Notes: generated by a model from the sequence alone, not told the origin. A stretch of 64,000 nucleotides of DNA from Portunus trituberculatus (GCF_017591435.1 NC_059297.1:11886911-11950910); one strand, 5' to 3'. Positions 1 to 18,558 are shown, counted from the stretch's first letter. Numbers and translations are program-made.

Positions 1-544
1 GAAAGAAATGCAGAATGAGGAATTAGAGAGAAAAAGGTTTACATGAAGAAGTTACGTAGAAGTAAGTTAAGTGAGTGGAGATAGTCAGAAATACTTACAG
101 AAATACATTATATAAGAGAAAAGAATGAAGTAGATGAAAAAGAAAGGCAGAATGGGGAATACATAAGGAACTTTACACCTGTATTCAGAAACGCTTTCCT
201 CTCTAACCACAACAATTTTCCAAGGCCACAGAGACAACTCGCAGGGTTTTCAACAGTTTCCCTTTTTAACAAACTAAGAATCTTGCCAATCCATCACCAG
301 AACCATAAAAATACTCTTAAAAACACAAGTATCTTCAACTGGAGCCTTTGGAAAACAGTGATGGTGAGAGAGCAAAGCGTTTCAGAATACGGGCCTTAGT
401 ACGATAGCATAAAAGGAGATTATATAAGGCTGGAGATTAATGAAGGAGATTGATCAAAGAGACTGATGAATGACAGGTGATATTAATTAACTACCTGGCG
501 TGTGGGGAGGAAGGTGAGATGAGGCATTACACTCTTCCCTTGAT

Positions 545-547
<3 letters not shown>
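1..547. other. No gene recognised; A/G-rich sequence
   Basis: The segment is purine-rich and ends where the (GA)n array begins. All frames are interrupted and I see no conserved protein, RNA or repeat end. If the NUAK gene extends upstream, this is intron. Confidence 0.5.
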
Positions 548-2143
<1,596 letters not shown>

Positions 2144-2648
2144 TGCAAAAGTGTGGTAATCTTGAGATAAACAGTGTGAAAGGAAACTGATAGAATGCAG
2201 ACTAGGACCAAAATTATGCTTGATCTGAGAGAACTAAAATAGTGTAAAAAAACTGGACAGGAAATAAACTGGTCAAGGTTACAAAAGGATAGGAAAGACG
2301 ACCCACCTAATCATTACTCACAAATAAGGAAAACTTTAAAATAAATGTTAAAAGTGATTGTTTTGTTATTCCTCCCTCAAAAGAATTTTGTAAGATGGTG
2401 AAAGAAAGTGTAGTAATAGTGATTCTAGAATTTACCATTGTGTTTCTTTTTTTTTTCTTGTATCACTTATGATTCTGAGGTAGCATATCAATATCTTGTC
2501 ATCTATTAATACTTCATATTTGTGTATACCTATATTATCTCTTAATTTATCTTTTTTCATTTTTTTTTGTTAAGTACGTACTTTTTTTCTCTTTCTCATC
2601 ATGATTTGTCACATTTCCTCTCTTCATATATAAGCAAGTCCTCCTCTT

Positions 2649-2650
<2 letters not shown>

Positions 2651-2725
<75 letters not shown>
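2651..2725. repeat. (AT)n microsatellite, left flank of a LINE fragment
   Basis: About 37 perfect AT units. The array adjoins the A-rich 3' tail of the minus-strand LINE at 2727-3947, and a second (AT)n array adjoins the other end of that LINE. Confidence 0.97.
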
Positions 2726-2726
<1 letters not shown>

Positions 2727-2728
<2 letters not shown>

Positions 2729-3946
2729 TTTTTTTTCTTTCTTTATTTTTTTTTTTTTATGTAGGGAAGAGGGCCAGCCAAGGGCAAAAAAAAAAGAAAT
2801 TAAAAAAGGCCCACTTGAGTGCTAGCTCCCTAAAAAGTGCAAAAAGTGCCAAAACCGTCGGCTAGAATTAGGGGAGCAAATGCCTCGATACCTCCCTCTT
2901 AAAAGAAGACAAGTTGTAGGAATTCGGAAATACAGATGCAGGGAGGGAGTTCCAGAGTTTACCAGTGAAAGGGATGAATGATTGAGAGTACTGGTTAACT
3001 CTTGCATTAGAGAGTTGGACAGAATAGGGATGAGAGGAAGAAGAAAGCCTTGTGCAGCGAGGCCGCAGGAGAAGGGGAGGCATGCAGTTAGCAAGATCAG
3101 TAGAACAGTTACCATGAAAATAGCGATAAAAGATAGAAAGGGATGCAACATTTCGGCGGTGAGAAAGAGACTGAAGACAGTTAGTCAGAGGAGGGAGTTG
3201 ATGAGACGAAGAGCTTTCGATTCCACCCTATCAAGCAAAGCTGTGTGACTGGAACCCCCCCAAACATGCGAAGAGTACTCCATACAGGGACGGATAAGGC
3301 CCTTATACAGAGTAAGCAGTTGGAGGAGCGCAAAAAACTGTCAGAGACGCCTCAGAACACCTAATTTCATAGAAGCTGTTTTAGCAAGAGATGAGATGTG
3401 AAGTTTCCAGTTAAGATTATGAGCAAAGGACAGACCGAGGATATTCATTGTGGAAGAGGGAGATAGTTGAGTGTCATTGAAAAAGAGGGGATATTTGTCT
3501 GGAAGGTTGTGTCGAGTTGATAGATGGAGGAATTGAATTTTTGAGGCATTGAAAACTACTAGATTTTCTCTGCCCCAATCGGAAATCTTAGAAAGATCGG
3601 AAATCAGGCGTTCTGTGGCGTCCCCGCGTGATCTGTTGACTTCCTGAAGGGTTGGACATCTCTGAAAGAACGTGGAAAGATGTAGGGTGGTATCATCAGC
3701 GTAAGAGTGGATGGGACAAGAAGTTTGGTTAAGAAGGTCATTAATAAATAATAGAGAGTGAGTGACAGGACAGAACCCTAAGGAACACCACTATTAATAG
3801 GTTTAGGAGAAGAACAGTAGCCGTCTACCACAGCAGCAATAGAGAGTTCGGAAAGGAAACTTGAGATAAAGTTGCAGAGAGAAGGATAGAAGCCGTAGGA
3901 GGGCAGTTTTGAAATCAGTTTTATGCCAGACTCTATCAAAAGCTTT

Positions 3947-3947
<1 letters not shown>
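2727..3947 (-). mobile_element. Jockey-like LINE, 5'-truncated copy inserted in (AT)n
   Basis: Read on the minus strand, the segment starts within the reverse transcriptase palm (KAFDRVWHK at 3947-3920), continues through degraded RT and ends in a C-terminal block with WNSLPASVFPNSYNLSSFKR (about 2960-2900). An A-rich tail at 2727-2760 marks the 3' end. The frame is broken many times, for example after LLRLLSF. Established knowledge: NSLPASV-type C-termini and KAFDRVWH belong to jockey-group non-LTR elements. Both ends abut (AT)n arrays, so the copy probably landed inside one array. It is dead. Confidence 0.85.

Positions 3948-3948
<1 letters not shown>

Positions 3949-4035
<87 letters not shown>
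3949..4035. repeat. (AT)n microsatellite, right flank of the LINE fragment
   Basis: About 43 perfect units adjoin the 5'-truncated end of the minus-strand LINE. It is presumably the other half of the array that received the insertion. Confidence 0.97.
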
Positions 4036-5891
<1,856 letters not shown>

Positions 5892-5896
5892 ACACT

Positions 5897-6275
5897 ATGG
5901 CTATGGGTCTACCAACCCTGGAACAGAGAATGGAGAGAGGGGATCTGATACAATTTTATAAATTGATCAACGGAATGGATCAAGTGGATAATGAGAAACT
6001 GATCCTGAGAGAAGAATATGACATTCGAAGCACAAGATCGCATAGTAAAAAGCTGAGAAAGGGAAGATGTCTGAGAGATGTTAAAAAATATAGTTTCCCA
6101 CAAAGATGTGTTGAGACGTGGAACAGTTTGAGTGAAGAAGTGATGTCAGCAACGAGTGTGCATACTTTTAAAGAAAAATTGGATAAGTGTAGATATGGAG
6201 ACAGGGCCACACGAGCATAAAGCCCAGGCCCTGTAAAACTACAACTAGGTAAATACAACTAGGTAAATACACAAA
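5897..6275 (+). mobile_element. LINE copy C2 (subfamily 3), short 3' fragment
   Basis: It begins immediately after the ACACAC end of copy C with AMGLPTLEQRMERGDLIQFY and is open to the stop after RYGDRATRA at 6218-6220. It then has the subfamily 3 tail, with two AACTAGGTAAATAC units. Only the last ~110 codons of ORF2 remain. The frame is intact, which suggests a recent insertion. C and C2 form a head-to-tail pair joined by (AC)n. Confidence 0.88.
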
Positions 6276-6304
6276 GATGTGCTTATGATTACTGTGCTTT
6301 GTAA

Positions 6305-6545
6305 TACCCAGGGTGTTCCAAAGTAGACTCAGGAACACCTCGCCTACTTCTGAATTTTCATTTACTTATGACGTGAACTCATTTAAGCTGGAGGTTTCAA
6401 GACATCTGTCCCATTCTTTTGGCTAACTCTCTTCATCCTGTTTGAGGATTGGCATCTCAGTGGGCCTTTTTTGTTTGATCACTTATGTTGCCTTTGGCTA
6501 GTTCTCTCTTCTAACATAAAAAAAAAAATAAATAAATAAATAAAA
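6305..6545 (+). mobile_element. Another jockey-like LINE 3' end with (A/AAAT) tail
   Basis: The frame NTSPTSEFSFTYDVNSFKLE continues with VSRHLSHSFG and stops. Downstream is an untranslated part ending in an A-rich AAATAAATAAAT tail. The NSFK.EVSRHL pattern matches C-termini of jockey-group ORF2. It is unrelated at its 3' end to the (AC)n-associated LINEs. It lies only about 45 bases upstream of NUAK exon 1, so it abuts the splice acceptor region. Confidence 0.6.
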
Positions 6546-6587
6546 AATTCTGCTTATTCCTAATGCCCCTTTTCCTCTCCCTTGTAG

Positions 6588-6666
6588 ATTTGACATAATC
6601 CGGAAACTGGGACAGGGCACATATGGCAAGGTGCAGCTGGCCATCAACAAGGAGACTGGACAGGAG
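6588..6666 (+). CDS. NUAK: NUAK kinase exon 1 of those visible: glycine-rich loop
   Basis: The exon is flanked by a pyrimidine-rich acceptor ending cttgtag and a donor gtgagt. It starts with one base of a split codon and encodes 26 residues beginning FDIIRKLG. It contains the ATP-binding loop GQGTYGKV at residues 8-15 of the visible chain, and ends in ETGQE just before beta-strand 3. The matching segment of human NUAK1 has the same loop architecture. The exon cannot be the first coding exon because it opens mid-codon and a kinase needs residues before FDII. No upstream exon was recognised in 1-6587, so the start lies outside the window or in a short exon I could not identify. Confidence 0.88.
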
Positions 6667-8704
6667 GTGAGTTGTGGCAGCCATCAGTATGTGCTCAAAC
6701 ACTAACACAAAAGCATCGAGACTTTTCTGTAGTAATAGTTCTTTTCAGAGGAGAAGTTTAATGTGGGGCCTCTTTCCTCTCATTATTAATTATTGACCAT
6801 GAGGATTACAGATGCTAGTATTGAGATGATTAGATCATGCAAGTGCAAATAGAGGAAAATGTTCATAGAGGTAATATACAATTCACTATTCCTTATCAGT
6901 GGAAAACCAAGATTGGTAACACAGGAAAGATTATAACTGACAGAATACTTACAGGACAACAGTGATTATTTGAAAATCATGAAGCAGCTATATTTTTTAA
7001 GATTAGTTAAATTAATTCTTTGTATATCTAGGTAAAGATGGAGATGCTTCTATCTAGTCTCACTGATGCTCTTGTGTATCTACAAATACTTGTTTGTCTT
7101 AATAAGTTTTAAGAGGCCATCCATCCTGTAAAGGTTAAAAGATAACAAATATAAATCAATGTCCCTCGCCACTGACCTCTGGCATGACCTTAAGGGAGTT
7201 CCTAGAATGAGAGGCTGTGCTAGACTGGACCCAGACAAAACTTTAGGGTATGATGCTAAATATAGACATGATCTATGTGTGTACAAGTATGGAAACTGGC
7301 AAAGGGTTGAATAAGCACGAGGAAATAGTGAACTTGTCAGGTATGCTCTGTGAGAAAATGGAAAAAAATAAAAAAAAAATAAAAGAGAAGGGGACAGAGG
7401 GATTCCAAGGTATTTAGGGTAAACAAAAACTATAATGTCAGTTCTCAAGGCTAAGCTTTCTTGTATAATTCAAATTGGTTCCCTCTCAAGTATGCTTAAT
7501 ATCTGTTTGTGCTGAGGCAAGTTTTCATTTCAAGGATACTTCTTTTCCTTTGAAGATAGTGTAAAGTACAACCACAATGAATCCAAATAGCATGGTCTCC
7601 TTGTAAAAAGTAAATGACTGATGAACCATTAAAGTAACACATTGGAAACTTGCAAGTGACTGGTTTAGGTCAACACTGTCACTGGTTAAGATTCATAAAC
7701 AGGCCATGAACTCCAACACTGTACACAGGATTAATAAATGTCTAGTTAAGGGATATACACATCATATCCCTGCTGGAGATGAGAAATATGGATGCCTACT
7801 TTGTAAATGGATAAGTAAACTAAAAAAAAAAAATAAATAAAAAAAGGACAATTCAAGGGTGATAAAAAGATGGCAGGATAGAGAGAACTATATATAGAGA
7901 GATGAGGTATGTAGTTTTGCCTTAGGTAGCTTTCCAGCATAGAATAAGTGATGATTATGGGAGACCTGCTAGTGAAATAACAGACTAACAATGAGGGTGA
8001 GGCTGATCAGATATTGAGAGCAGTCATCCCTTGGTTAGTTTCAGTTCCTAGCAGTATTGTCAAGACAGTACTGTAACTTGCTACTTTTTCTTCACCTGTA
8101 CATTTGTTTAAGTGAAAAGGCAGGTTTTGGAAGGTAGAAAACCTTAACCAAACCATACAAAACAAACTTTCATTAGATTAGAAAAATAAAGAAAAAATGG
8201 GAAAATAGAAAAAGGAAAAAACAAAAAACATCCATCACCTTTACAAAACTAAGAATATTGTACATAAAACAAAAAAGAATACGGTAGTGTTTCTGTCTTT
8301 CCTTCATCCAATGACTTAAATATTTCAAAAAGGAATGTATCAATGCACCTTAGAAACTAACCTGGGCAGTTTGTTTGGTTCTTCTCCTACTCTTTCTTTC
8401 TGGAGAGCAGAATTGTAGGAAAACGCAAAATTTTTTATTTCACTTTTTCTTTTTTTTCTTCTTCTTTACCTTGGGAAGTCTTTCTAATACAAAAAATATA
8501 CATGTGATAAAGCTTCACTGAAACTAATCATACACATAAAAACAGTTGCCTGATATAAAAGAAACTCAGAAAAAACATGTCACCATAACAATAATGTGAA
8601 AATATTGAACAACCATAAGGAGAGAAAAGAAAAATATTGGTTTTCAGAAACAGCTTCCATAAGAGTTAAAAGAAGAAAAAAAAAAAAAAAGTGTTTAGCA
8701 ATGC
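6667..8704. other. NUAK intron, no element recognised
   Basis: A/T-rich intron sequence with short A runs and no splice-flanked coding block, RNA gene or clear transposon end. Open frames on either strand lack conserved motifs. Confidence 0.6.
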
Positions 8705-8796
8705 CACCTCCTCCTCCTCCTCCTCCTCCTCCTCCTCCTCCTCCTCCTCCTCCTCCTCCTCCTCCTCCTCCTCCTCCTCCTCCTCCTCCTCCTCCT
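8705..8796. repeat. (CCT)n trinucleotide microsatellite
   Basis: About 31 CCT units. The poly-Pro, poly-Ser and poly-Glu frames over it are translated repeat. Confidence 0.97.
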
Positions 8797-8940
8797 GTAC
8801 TCTCTTCTTTGATATAATTACCTTTCTTCTCCCCTTTTCTCTTACTTTTTCCTCCTCTTTCTTCTCCACAATAACAAGAAACTCTGTCCATATTGCACAA
8901 CAAAAATGTAACTTTCCCTTTCTTTTCTACTGTGAACAAA

Positions 8941-9222
8941 ACACACACACACACACACACACAAAATCGCTTAGTAAGAAACTGAGGAAGGGAAGATGTC
9001 TGAGAGATGTTAAAAAATTTAGTTTCCTGCAAAGATGTGTTGAGACTTGGAACAGTTTGAGTGAGGAAGTGATGTCAGCAAAGAGTGTACATAGTTTTAA
9101 AGAAAAATTGGATAAGTGTAGATATGGAGACGGGGCTACACGAGCATAAAGCCCAGGCCCTGTAAAACTACAACTAGGTAAATACAACTAAGTAAATACA
9201 CACACACACACACACACACTTG
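8941..9222 (+). mobile_element. LINE copy D (subfamily 3) inside a (CA)n array
   Basis: A (CA)n array (8941-8963) is followed by the last ~55 codons of ORF2 (KSLSKKLRKGRCLRDVKKFS to RYGDGATRA, stop at 9147-9149). The two 14-bp 3' units follow, and then (AC)n again at 9197-9219. With repeat on both sides and nothing else, this is the simplest example of insertion into (AC)n. Confidence 0.9.
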
Positions 9223-12540
<3,318 letters not shown>

Positions 12541-12549
12541 ACAGCAGAC

Positions 12550-13560
12550 AGTTAGAAGTGAGTTTTTTTTGGATGATCTTGTGTACTTTGCATCCAAGAT
12601 GTCATGCAAGAGCATCCAGCACAAGTCCCCCATCATGCTGGGGTTCAACTTGCCTTGGTAGTTGCTCTACATCTTAGTAATATCTTGGTGGAACCTTTCT
12701 CCATGCATATCACTCACTGCCCCAAGGTTCGGAGGAAAGAAGTCTAGGTGGGAGTGGAGAAAGTGAATTTTGAGTGACATTCGGCATCCCATATCCTTAT
12801 AAGATTTTAACAATTTCTCAATACACTTTTGGTAGTCTAGTACCTGTGTGTTACCTAGGAAGCCATTGCAGACTGACTTTAATGCTTCCCATGCTCTCAG
12901 TTCCTTTAAGGTAAGAAGCTACTCAAAGTTCATAGTCTTCATTACCTTACGGATCTGAGGTCTGACGGAGATGCCCTCCTTGAGCTTAGTAGAACTCAGA
13001 GCTGGGAACGGAGTGCACAAGTGTTGGAAGACAGCACCATTTTTGTCCATGGTCTTCATGAAATTCTTTATTAAACCCAGCTTGATATGAAGAGGAGGAA
13101 GATGCATCTTGTTCATGTCTACCAGAGGATTTTCTTGAACACTGTGTTCACCAGGCACGAAATTGCTCCTAGATCCACAGTCCTTCTGCTTGTAGTGCTT
13201 GGATACAGCCCAACTGTCCCAGAGTCAGATAAAACAATAGTACTTTGTGAAGCCCGCTTGCATACCCATAAAGAGCCCAATAACCTTGAGGCCACCACAG
13301 AGACTCCACTGGTACTGGTTGTACTTGACAGCTTCTAAATGGAGCTTCATATTATCACATGACTCCTTTAGATGGACTGAGTGGGCAATGGGAATGCTGG
13401 GGTATTTATTCCCATTGTGCAGAAGTACAGCCTTGAGACTTCACTTGGAAGAGTCTATGAAAAGATGCCAGTTTGAGGGATTGTGTGGGAAACCAAGGAA
13501 GGTGAACAAGGCAGAGACATTTGTGCAGTAGCACAACAGGACATGTAAATTTTCTAAAAA
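12550..13560 (-). pseudogene. Decayed copy of a multicopy arthropod protein family (transposon-like)
   Basis: On the minus strand the sequence reads, in several frames, FLGFPHNPSNWHLFIDSSK, then HNGNKYPSIPIAHSVHLKES, then LKVIGLLMGMQAGFTKYYCF and PLVDMNKMHLPPLHIKLGLI, continuing with KNFMKTMDKNGAVFQHLC and further. I recognise the phrases 'PLVD..K..LPPLHIKLGL' and 'FIDSSK.SLKAVLLHNGN' from uncharacterised proteins present in many copies in aphid, hydra and crustacean genomes. Function is not known to me. At least three frameshifts separate the blocks and no introns are visible. It is probably the remains of a mobile element or a retrocopy. Confidence 0.65.
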
Positions 13561-13667
13561 GACCACAATTAATAAATTTCTAATTAAAAAAATCACACAA
13601 TGTCCTATATAGGCCATGTATGGTAGTCCTGAATGTATGTACATATTCATGTACATGTATACATGTA

Positions 13668-13903
13668 CAGGTAACTCTCGATTTACACGATAGATGCGTT
13701 CTAAGAGGCATTGCGTATTTCAATTTCGCGTAAAACAAACTTGTAATTCTCATAAGAAACAATAGATAATAGGGGGAATGTGGGATGTGGTCCAAATCGT
13801 GTATAAGCAAACCGATCCCGCAAATTTAATTAATTATAATATTTTTTTCGGTTGTGTATTAACAAAAACTTGTAAATTAAACACGTAAATCAAGAGTTAC
13901 CTG
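13668..13903. mobile_element. Pogo/Tigger-like MITE, copy 1
   Basis: A 236-bp element with terminal inverted repeats of about 22 bp (CAGGTAACTCTCGATTTAC at the left, the inverse of GTAAATCAAGAGTTACCTG at the right), flanked by the dinucleotide TA on both sides. TA duplication and CAG-starting ends fit the Tc1/mariner group, pogo/Tigger branch. No transposase is encoded. A second copy lies at 52350-52584. Confidence 0.88.
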
Positions 13904-13905
13904 TA

Positions 13906-15175
13906 TATCTCAAAAACAAGTGATGATTGAAAATTGGTTTCAAATCTGAATCAGTACCTCAAAATTAGGCTATAACAACTATTTTTATGCTTGTCTCAAT
14001 TCATCTGTTAACCTGTGTAATCAAACAAAATGTCAGGAAGAAACTGAGATGAAGATAAATATAAAATCTGAGAACAAAGAGATCAGTTTGATATAATTTG
14101 ATATATGTGATAAGTGGAAGATGTCATATGAAAAAAAGATAGCCAAACACTTCTGCCAGTGAAGAATTAATGGAAAAAGGAAAGAAAATTATGATAAAAT
14201 GTGAAGAGATAATGGTTTCTGAGAAAAGAGGAAAACAAAAGAAGGGTAAGGGATGTTAAAAAAATAAAATTAAAGAATAAGAGAAATAGTGAATGGGAAG
14301 AGAACAGAATGAAAAGAAAAGATGAAAGATGTTATAGGAATGATATTAAACAAAAGAAAAAATGTTTGGTAAAATAATAGAAACAGAAAAGGAATGTTGA
14401 GGGATGCCATATGAATAAACCAGAGGAATAAGAGAGAAAAGCCAATAGGTTAGGAACACACTGTGAAAAAGAAATAAGCCAGAAGAAAGACAAACAACAC
14501 CAACAGGATCAGGGAGTGCAAGAAAGTGCAATGTCAAGTGAATGGGAGATGAAGAGAAAGGAGAAGCAATGGAAGGAGAATGAATCATGAGGGAAAGTCA
14601 GTAAAAAAAATGATAAATTTGAGAGACATTCTGTATTAGACATGCTGCTATGAATAGATAGCAGGGGAATAGTTTTTTCTATGATTCCTAACCATTCTGT
14701 GGCATTTCTTATTGTTCTAGAAGCATCTTATTGTTCTAGAAGCATTTTCAAGCATGAAACTGGCTAAAAGAAATGTTAAGTTCATCCTTTTAATACTTTT
14801 TTTCTTCTTTCTTGCTAATGGTTAGAAAGACTCTTTAATGTAGGGAATTGTTACCTATCACAGTAAAACGGCAAAATATGTTTCTCTTCTGTTATACTAG
14901 GGTGTTATTATTTAACACTATCAGCATAACACACTCAGGAAACATAAGCGGAAGTCTTACAGTGTAGCCAATACGCTCAGAGAATATGATTAGAAGTATT
15001 ACACTGTAGCTTATAGACTCGTGTATGCATGTTTAATTCTCTACAGCACCTTAATCTTGGTACTTGATTTTAATATGTACCTGGTTGACATCACATATGG
15101 GATAGCAGCTGAGAAAAGGAGTCAATATGCATACCTATATTTATAGTTGCATTAGTATTCTGTCACACCCTTCTT
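13906..15175. other. NUAK intron, purine-rich, no element recognised
   Basis: A/G-rich sequence. The minus-strand frame near 14,350-14,590 is open through composition only. Confidence 0.5.
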
Positions 15176-15223
15176 CTCCTCCTCCTCCTCCTCCTCCTCC
15201 TCCTCCTCCTCCTCCTCCTCCTT
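15176..15223. repeat. (CCT)n microsatellite
   Basis: About 15 CCT/TCC units in the intron before NUAK exon 2. Confidence 0.95.
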
Positions 15224-15671
15224 CTTCTTATATTCTTTCATTTTTCTTTGCATGGTGCATCAGTACATTCCAAATATAAGAATTGTGGAATCTGAAATAG
15301 TTACAGTCCCAAGCGTTCTTAGTACAGTATTCTCAACCTATACTAGTACATTCCAAAACAAGATTATCTTTGTTTTTAAATCTCATATTGGTAATACATA
15401 ACTTTTTACCTTATCAATTTATTCATATTACAGTATTTATTTAAGTATTTATTTTGACATAATTCATTTTGTAAGGTACTTTTTCAGACTTACCTTTCTG
15501 TCTTTTTTTTTTCAGGCATTTCCATATTTTCTCTCAAATTATCCTGTAAACCACCTTGATAACATTGAGAACATCAAACTGCAGTTTTCTTTATCTTTAA
15601 GCCAACAATGATTCTTATTTTTTTTTTATGTGTTTGTTGATCTTTTTCAAACCTATATCATGTGTTGGCAG

Positions 15672-15792
15672 GTGGCCATCAAGACCATCAAGAAGGCCAA
15701 GATTGAGACAGAGCAGGACCTCATACGCATCCGCAGAGAAATCCAGATTATGTCATCTGTTCAGCACCCACAAATCATCCACATCTATGAAG
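15672..15792 (+). CDS. NUAK: NUAK kinase exon 2: VAIK lysine and alpha-C helix
   Basis: The acceptor is tgttggcag and the donor is gtgaat, ending in phase 1. Forty residues start with VAIKTIKKAKIETEQDL and continue to HPQIIHIYE. They hold the ATP-anchoring lysine (residue 30 of the visible chain) and the alpha-C glutamate in IRREIQIMS. The run of basic residues after VAIK and the phrase RREIQIMSS are typical of NUAK kinases. Only about 30 bases after the donor lies a (CA)n array that begins the LINE chain at 15.82 kb, so repeat insertions have come very close to the splice site. Confidence 0.93.
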
Positions 15793-15821
15793 GTGAATAT
15801 CTCTTGCTTGATCTCACACAA

Positions 15822-15823
<2 letters not shown>

Positions 15824-15856
<33 letters not shown>

Positions 15857-15948
15857 AAAGTTGGATGTGTGTAGATATGGAGACGGGGCCACACGAGTAT
15901 GATACCCAGGCCCTGTAAAATTACAACTAGGTGAATACACACACACAC
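15824..15948 (+). mobile_element. LINE copy E (subfamily 3), 85-bp terminal stub in (AC)n
   Basis: (CA)n at 15824-15855 is followed by KLDVCRYGDGATRV, a stop, the subfamily 3 tail with one 14-bp unit, and (AC)5. Only about 85 bp of LINE is present. It is the first member of the head-to-tail chain. Confidence 0.85.
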
Positions 15949-16294
15949 GAACAGAGAAGGGAGAGAGGGGATCTGATACAAGTTTATAAATTGATCAACG
16001 GAATGGATAAAGTGAATAATGAGGAACTGATTCTGATAGAAGAATATGACATTCGAAGCACAAGATTGCATAGTAAAAAATTGAGGAAGGGAAGATGTCT
16101 GAGAGATGTTAAAAAATACAGTTTCCAGCAAAGATGTGTTGAGACTTGGAACAGTTTGAGTGAAGAAGTGGTGTCAGCAACGAGTGTGCATAGTTTTAAA
16201 GAAAAATTGGATAAGTGTAGATATGGAGACAGGGCCACACGAGCGTAAAGGCCAGGCTCTGTAAAACTACAACTAGGTAAATACACACGAACAA
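15949..16294 (+). mobile_element. LINE copy F (subfamily 3)
   Basis: It starts directly after (AC)5 at EQRRERGDLIQVYKLINGMD and keeps an open frame to the stop after RYGDRATRA at 16246-16248. The 3' tail has one 14-bp unit and ends TACACACGAACAAACACAT before copy G. Confidence 0.88.
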
Positions 16295-18558
16295 ACACAT
16301 GAGAACCATCATTGCTTGACCTAGTTTTCACAAAGAAACCAGAGTCCCCTCCAATTATACAATACCTTAATCCAGTGGGGAAAAGTGATCATGTGACATT
16401 AGATATGCAAATGCAGGAGGAAGATGAGATAAGTTATAGAGAGAACTATAAAAGAGAGAGATTAAATTATGCAAAAGCAGATTTTTTTAAATTAAGGATT
16501 TATTTTGCTGATATTGAGTGGAGTAATATTATGTGCAGAAAGACTGTACAAGAGAAATATGATATATTCTTACAGAAATACAATGGAGTAAAAAAGTTTG
16601 TTCCTGTTTATAATGCTTGGTACAATGCTAGATGCAAACAAGAAAAAAAAAAGCAAGATAAAGCGTGGAAGAAACTTAATGCAGGGAAATGACTATAACA
16701 AACGGCAGAACAAAGATACTAGAAATTAATATATTAGAGTAAGGAGAGAGGAAGAAAGAAATTTTGAGAAAGAAGTAGAAAGATAAAAGCAAAGATGAAC
16801 TCAAACTTTTCTACAAGTTTATAAATGGCAAAACAAAGAATAAGGAAACAATTGAAAAAATAATTAAAGAAGGGAAGACATACCAAACAGAGAAGGAAAT
16901 GTGTGAAATAATGAATGAGAGCTTCAAAACAGTGTTCACTGCAGAAGATGATTTCACAAAACCTAATAGGACATTGGATTGCCAAGGATTACTTACAGGA
17001 GATTACAGTGCACAAGGAGGACATTGGAAGATTACTAGACAGGTTGGAAGTCAGAAAAGCAATGGGACCAGATGGTGTATCAGGCTGGGTGTTAAAAGAA
17101 TGTAAAGAACAATTACTGGATCCAATTTGGGTAATAATTAAAAGTTCAATAAATGAAGGGAAAGTTCCACTAGAGTGGAAGAGAGCCAACATAATACCGA
17201 TATTTAAAGGAGGAAAGGCAACTGAACCACTAAACTACAGACCAGTGTCAGTTACAAGTGTCGCAGGGAAGTTATGTGAAATAATTATCAAAGAAAAATG
17301 GGTTAAATTTCTAGAAGAGGAGCAAGTCATATCAAACAGACAATTTGGGTTCAGGACAGGGCAATCATGTGTATCAAACTTATTAAGCTTCTACTCGAGA
17401 GTTATTGCAGGACTTGAAAACAGAGATGGATGGGTAGACACAGTATACCTGGACATTAAAAAGGCTTTTGATAAAGTCCCGCACGGAAGACTTCTTTGGA
17501 AACTAGAGAACATAGGAGGACTGCGTGGAACCTTGCTCGAATAGACATGAGATTATTTGAAGGATAGGGAAATGAGAACTGTGATCAGAGATATATACTC
17601 ATCTTGGGGCAAAGTAACTAGCGGAGTGCCACAAGGGTCAGTGTCAGCCCCCATTATGTTTCAAGTTTATGTAAACGACATTCACATTGGGATAAACTGT
17701 TATATAAATTTATTCGCTGATGATGCAAAGTTGCTAAGAGTCATCAAAACCAGAGAGGACTGTCTGCTGTTGCAGGAAGATCTAAACAAGATCTATGAAT
17801 GGAGCAAGAAATGGAAATTGGAGTTTAATGCCAAGAAATGCCATATAATGGAACTAGGAAAGAGTAAAAGAAGACCAGTATGGAACTATTTGATGGGAGA
17901 GGAACAAATAATAAAGACTAAAGAGGAAAAAGACGTTGGAATGATCATAAAAGAAAATCTGAGCCCTGATAAACACATAAGCAAGATATTTGGACTATCA
18001 TATAAGATGTTGACTAATATAAGAGTGGCATTTCATTGCATGGATAAAGATATGATGAAAAAAATCATCACAAGCATGACACGCCCAAGGCTGGAATATG
18101 CAGCAGTGGTGTGGTCTCCTAGCTCTAAAAAGAATATAAGAAAATTGGAAAGGATACAGAAGATTGCTACAAAGATGGTGCCGGAATTAAAGGACCTCAC
18201 ATATGAAGAACGACTGAAGGAAATGGGACTGCCAAATTTATAAGATAGAAGAGAACGCGGGGACCTAATAACAATGTATAAGATAGTAAATGATATTGAA
18301 AAGATAGACAAAGAAGACCTGGTGCTGTTGACGGAAGAAGATGGAAGGACAAGAGGACATGAAAAGATCAGGATGAGGCAGTGTGTGAAGGATAATGGAA
18401 AATAGTTTTCCACACAGAATGATGGAAAAATGGAATGCACTGGATAATGGAATTGTCACAGCACATAGTGTGCATAACTTTAAAAAAAATTAGATAAATG
18501 GAGATATAGAGACAGGACACTATGAGCCCCACTCGAACCCTGTACAGTACAACTAGGT

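Noticed and set aside
8580..8869. Poly-Pro, poly-Ser, poly-Glu and poly-Gly frames
   Set aside because: They are the frames of the (CCT)n array. There are no splice sites or conserved flanks.
15628..15918. Separate small gene around NUAK exon 2
   Set aside because: The frame is exon 2 plus intron, running into the (CA)n array and LINE stub E.
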